A program made the translations under genes and the position numbers. A model generated the notes under the pieces. The model was not told the origin of the DNA. It did no database searches and was given only the letters and a program-made list of their open reading frames with translations. Below, piece by piece: positions 5,848 through 7,984 of a stretch of 7,984 nt of DNA (its first letter is position 1; the number at the start of each line of letters is the position of its first letter). The stretch is from an uncultured Bacteroidota bacterium (lineage in GTDB: Bacteria > Bacteroidota > Bacteroidia > 2-12-FULL-35-15), in contig CAIRRW010000199.1 of the NCBI GenBank assembly GCA_903881065.1, positions 1 to 7,984 on the forward strand. The letters run 5' to 3'.

Positions 5848-7008
5848 ATGTATCCATCTATCTATTACGCTATCAAAGATTTATTCGGTTTGAATATCCC
5901 TTTCCTGAAAATGATTCAGAGTTTTGGATTTTTCGTAGCTCTCGCTTTCCTTATTGGTGCTTATTTCTGGACGAAAGAATTAAAGCGTAAAGAACAACTT
6001 GGTTTGCTAAGTACAACTACCGAAAAGATTCGTGTTGGTGAAAAAGCAACCCTTGACGAACTTATTACATCGGGCATTCTTGGTTTTTTACTAGGATATA
6101 AATTACTGTATGTTGCTTTTAATTTTACTGCCTTCACCGAAAATACGCAGGGGTTCCTACTTTCTACCAAGGGGAATTTAATTGGCGGACTTGCATTGGC
6201 TGCTATTTCAACATATATGAAACACCGTGAGAAAGAAAAAACAAAATTGCCCGAACCTAAATGGATAGAAGAAACGTTGCATCCATATCAACAAGTAGGA
6301 AACCTGACATTGATTGCTGCTTTCGCTGGATTATTGGGAGCAAAAATATTTCATAACCTCGAGAATTGGGATGATTTTATGGCTGACCCTTTTGGTTCAT
6401 TGGTTTCATTTAGCGGTCTAACTATGTATGGCGGACTCATTTGTGCTTCAATAGCCTGTATCTGGTATGGAAATAAAAAAGGAATTACTGTTACTCATTT
6501 AATCGACACTGCAGCTCCGTCGCTAATGTTATCCTATGCTGTAGGCCGTATCGGCTGTCAGGTGGCAGGCGATGGTGATTGGGGAATTAATAATATTGCA
6601 CCCAAGCCAGGCTGGCTCAGCTGGGCGCCAAATTGGGTTTGGAGTTATGATTATGCACACAATGTAAATTCAATTGGTGAGCCGATTGCCAATTGTATGA
6701 GCGAAAGATATTGTAATCACCTGGCACCTCCAGTATTCCCTACTCCTTTTTATGAAACTTTAATGTGTCTGTTTTTATTTTTTGTGCTTTGGAATTTGCG
6801 CAAACGAATCTCCACTCCCGGAGTTTTGTTTTGCGTTTATCTTATCCTTAATGGAATTGAACGTTTCACAATTGAACATATAAGGGTAAATACACTCTAT
6901 CATATAGGCGATTTCGGATTTACACAAGCGCAACTTATTTCTTCATTATTATTCATTATTGGAATTATTGGTGTATTTTATTTCAGAAGAAAAGCTGCTG
7001 CTCACTAG
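5848..7008 (+). CDS. lgt: Divergent prolipoprotein diacylglyceryl transferase family protein
   Basis: An inner-membrane protein of the Lgt family, whose classical members transfer diacylglycerol from phosphatidylglycerol to the lipobox cysteine of prolipoproteins. Family marks are YGGLI (194-198), GRIG (233-236) followed by GDGDWG (241-246), TPFYE (299-303) and ERFTIEHIR (338-346). At least seven hydrophobic segments are visible, among them about 22-42, 73-95, 152-168, 186-206, 222-240, 301-316 and 362-379. At 386 residues it is much longer than E. coli Lgt (291). By hand alignment the E. coli arginines R143 and R239 and E243 correspond to R234, R339 and E343. Three other functional positions differ: Y26 is F26, H103 is Y194, N146 is C237, and E151 becomes D242 with one inserted residue. 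A long loop at 247-298 holds C283 and C289, a possible disulfide if it faces the periplasm. I recall similar long variants in Bacteroidota. Whether it is the main Lgt or a paralogue with another substrate is not clear from this window. Confidence 0.85.
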   Translation: MYPSIYYAIKDLFGLNIPFLKMIQSFGFFVALAFLIGAYFWTKELKRKEQLGLLSTTTEKIRVGEKATLDELITSGILGFLLGYKLLYVAFNFTAFTENTQGFLLSTKGNLIGGLALAAISTYMKHREKEKTKLPEPKWIEETLHPYQQVGNLTLIAAFAGLLGAKIFHNLENWDDFMADPFGSLVSFSGLTMYGGLICASIACIWYGNKKGITVTHLIDTAAPSLMLSYAVGRIGCQVAGDGDWGINNIAPKPGWLSWAPNWVWSYDYAHNVNSIGEPIANCMSERYCNHLAPPVFPTPFYETLMCLFLFFVLWNLRKRISTPGVLFCVYLILNGIERFTIEHIRVNTLYHIGDFGFTQAQLISSLLFIIGIIGVFYFRRKAAAH

Positions 7009-7032
7009 CCATTTAATTCAAGTATAAAAAAC

Positions 7033-7040
7033 TATCTTTG
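7033..7040 (+). promoter_or_regulatory. -7 promoter element for the M16-like gene
   Basis: TATCTTTG is a perfect match to TAnnTTTG and lies in the 45-base gap between the lgt-type stop and the next ATG. Only a weak AT-rich match exists at the -33 position. Transcription would begin about 7 bases before the ATG at 7054, giving an almost leaderless message. The M16-like gene may thus be expressed on its own as well as by read-through from lgt. Confidence 0.5.
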
Positions 7041-7053
7041 CATAAAATAGAAT

Positions 7054-7984
7054 ATGGAGACATTAGATAGAAAAACTGCACCACCTTTTAAAACGGTCGA
7101 AAAGATAGAAATGATTCATGCAACGGAACGTCAGTTGCGAAACAAAATACCTGTATATTCAGTGAATGCAGGCACTCAGGAATTAATACGAATTGAATTT
7201 ATGTTTACTGCGGGCATGTATCAGCAGCAGTTACCGCTTCAGGCCGCTACAGTAAACACAATGCTGGAGGAAGGTACAAGTAAAATGACGGCAGCTCAAA
7301 TAGCAGATGCGGTTGATTATTTTGGAGCCTTTCTGGAAACAGGTGTATCTCAAGACCATGCTTCTGTAGTTTTATATACACTCAATAAACATTTAAAATC
7401 AACCCTTCCTGTAATAGAACAGGTAATTAAAGATGCTTTATTTCCTCAGGAGGAATTGGAAACCCATCTTCAAAATAAAAAACAAAAGTTTCATGTAAAC
7501 AATCAAAAAGTAGCTAACGTTGCCCGCAAACGTTTTGTGGAATTACTTTTCGGTGAAAAACATCCATACGGTATTAATGTGAAGGAGAGAGATTTTAATG
7601 CTATCAATCGTGATGTATTAAGACAATTTTACTCTTCTTATTATCGGGCAAATAGCTGTAAAATAATATTGGCAGGCAAAGTGAATGAAGATGTATACAC
7701 TTTACTAGATGAACATTTTGGTGGTAACGATTGGTTGGCAATAAATAACTTAACAAATAATCCAATTGCAATTACTAGTACCAAGGAACGCGAACAAATA
7801 ATATATAAGGAAGAAGCATTGCAGTCGGCTATACGTATAGGAAAAGTAATGTTCAATAAAACACATCCAGATTATCAGTCAGTATTAATTCTTAATACTA
7901 TTTTCGGTGGATATTTTGGTTCTCGATTAATGTCGAATATACGCGAAGATAAAGGATATACATATGGTATCGGTTCAGGTATTG
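7054..7984 (+). CDS. M16 family (insulinase/pitrilysin) protein, non-catalytic type, 3' end outside window
   Basis: The first 310 codons of an M16-type protein; the frame is open to the window edge. Residues about 30-220 form the first M16 domain and a second begins near 245. At the place of the zinc motif HxxEH (the region LQAATVNTMLEEGT, 62-75) both histidines are missing, so the protein should not cleave by itself. Near 288-306 it has the segment FGSRLMSNIREDKGYTYG, matching the R...Y substrate-binding motif of the M16B non-catalytic subunit, as in the alpha subunit of mitochondrial processing peptidase. In bacteria such proteins usually pair with an HxxEH subunit encoded next door. The gene upstream is lgt-type, so the partner would be expected just downstream. 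No signal peptide is seen at the N-terminus (METLDRKTAPPF), which suggests a cytosolic form. The ATG at 7054 follows an in-frame stop (TAG at 7048) closely, so the start is secure. Confidence 0.88.
   Translation, partial: METLDRKTAPPFKTVEKIEMIHATERQLRNKIPVYSVNAGTQELIRIEFMFTAGMYQQQLPLQAATVNTMLEEGTSKMTAAQIADAVDYFGAFLETGVSQDHASVVLYTLNKHLKSTLPVIEQVIKDALFPQEELETHLQNKKQKFHVNNQKVANVARKRFVELLFGEKHPYGINVKERDFNAINRDVLRQFYSSYYRANSCKIILAGKVNEDVYTLLDEHFGGNDWLAINNLTNNPIAITSTKEREQIIYKEEALQSAIRIGKVMFNKTHPDYQSVLILNTIFGGYFGSRLMSNIREDKGYTYGIGSGI

Overview
The window reads as ordinary chromosomal DNA of a low-GC member of the Bacteroidota. Hand counts on single 60-base lines gave roughly 25-42% G+C. The grounds are promoter -7 elements of the Bacteroidota type (TAnnTTTG), mostly absent Shine-Dalgarno sequences, and a long divergent Lgt-family protein of a kind I associate with that phylum. 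The genus cannot be told from this sequence. I see no insertion sequence, CRISPR array, tRNA, rRNA or integration site.

Layout. (1) Positions 159-2699, plus strand: two adjacent genes, probably one transcript. The first encodes a 371-residue soluble protein that I do not recognise. The second encodes a 462-residue protein whose C-terminus is a PIN/NYN ribonuclease domain of the Zc3h12a (MCPIP1/Regnase) type. Its N-terminal half carries two blocks of an exact-period 14-residue repeat. (2) Positions 2814-5359, minus strand, convergent with the first unit: a two-gene operon. The promoter-proximal gene encodes a soluble protein with PRC-barrel-like, MgtE_N and paired CBS domains that stops just where MgtE would enter its membrane pore. 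The second gene, 20 bases downstream, encodes an Nramp-fold transporter with the metal-site substitutions expected of Nramp-related magnesium transporters (NRMT) rather than MntH. (3) Positions 5360-5847: a non-coding divergent promoter region. The part serving the magnesium operon is a leader of about 135 bases in which the Shine-Dalgarno sequence can be paired by an upstream pyrimidine tract, which can itself pair with a second purine tract. (4) Positions 5848-7984, plus strand: a divergent prolipoprotein diacylglyceryl transferase (Lgt) family gene, then the first 310 codons of an M16 peptidase-like gene that lacks the HxxEH zinc motif and runs off the window.

How the genes may work together. 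The clearest functional unit is the magnesium operon. The soluble protein looks like the cytosolic magnesium-sensing part of MgtE without a pore, and the neighbouring transporter is a pore without that sensor. I infer that the two act together. The first unit pairs a probable RNase with an unknown protein, so RNA turnover or a defence role is possible but not shown. The most interesting observations are the split sensor/pore arrangement with its possible RNA switch, and the repeat-bearing NYN RNase with its unknown partner.
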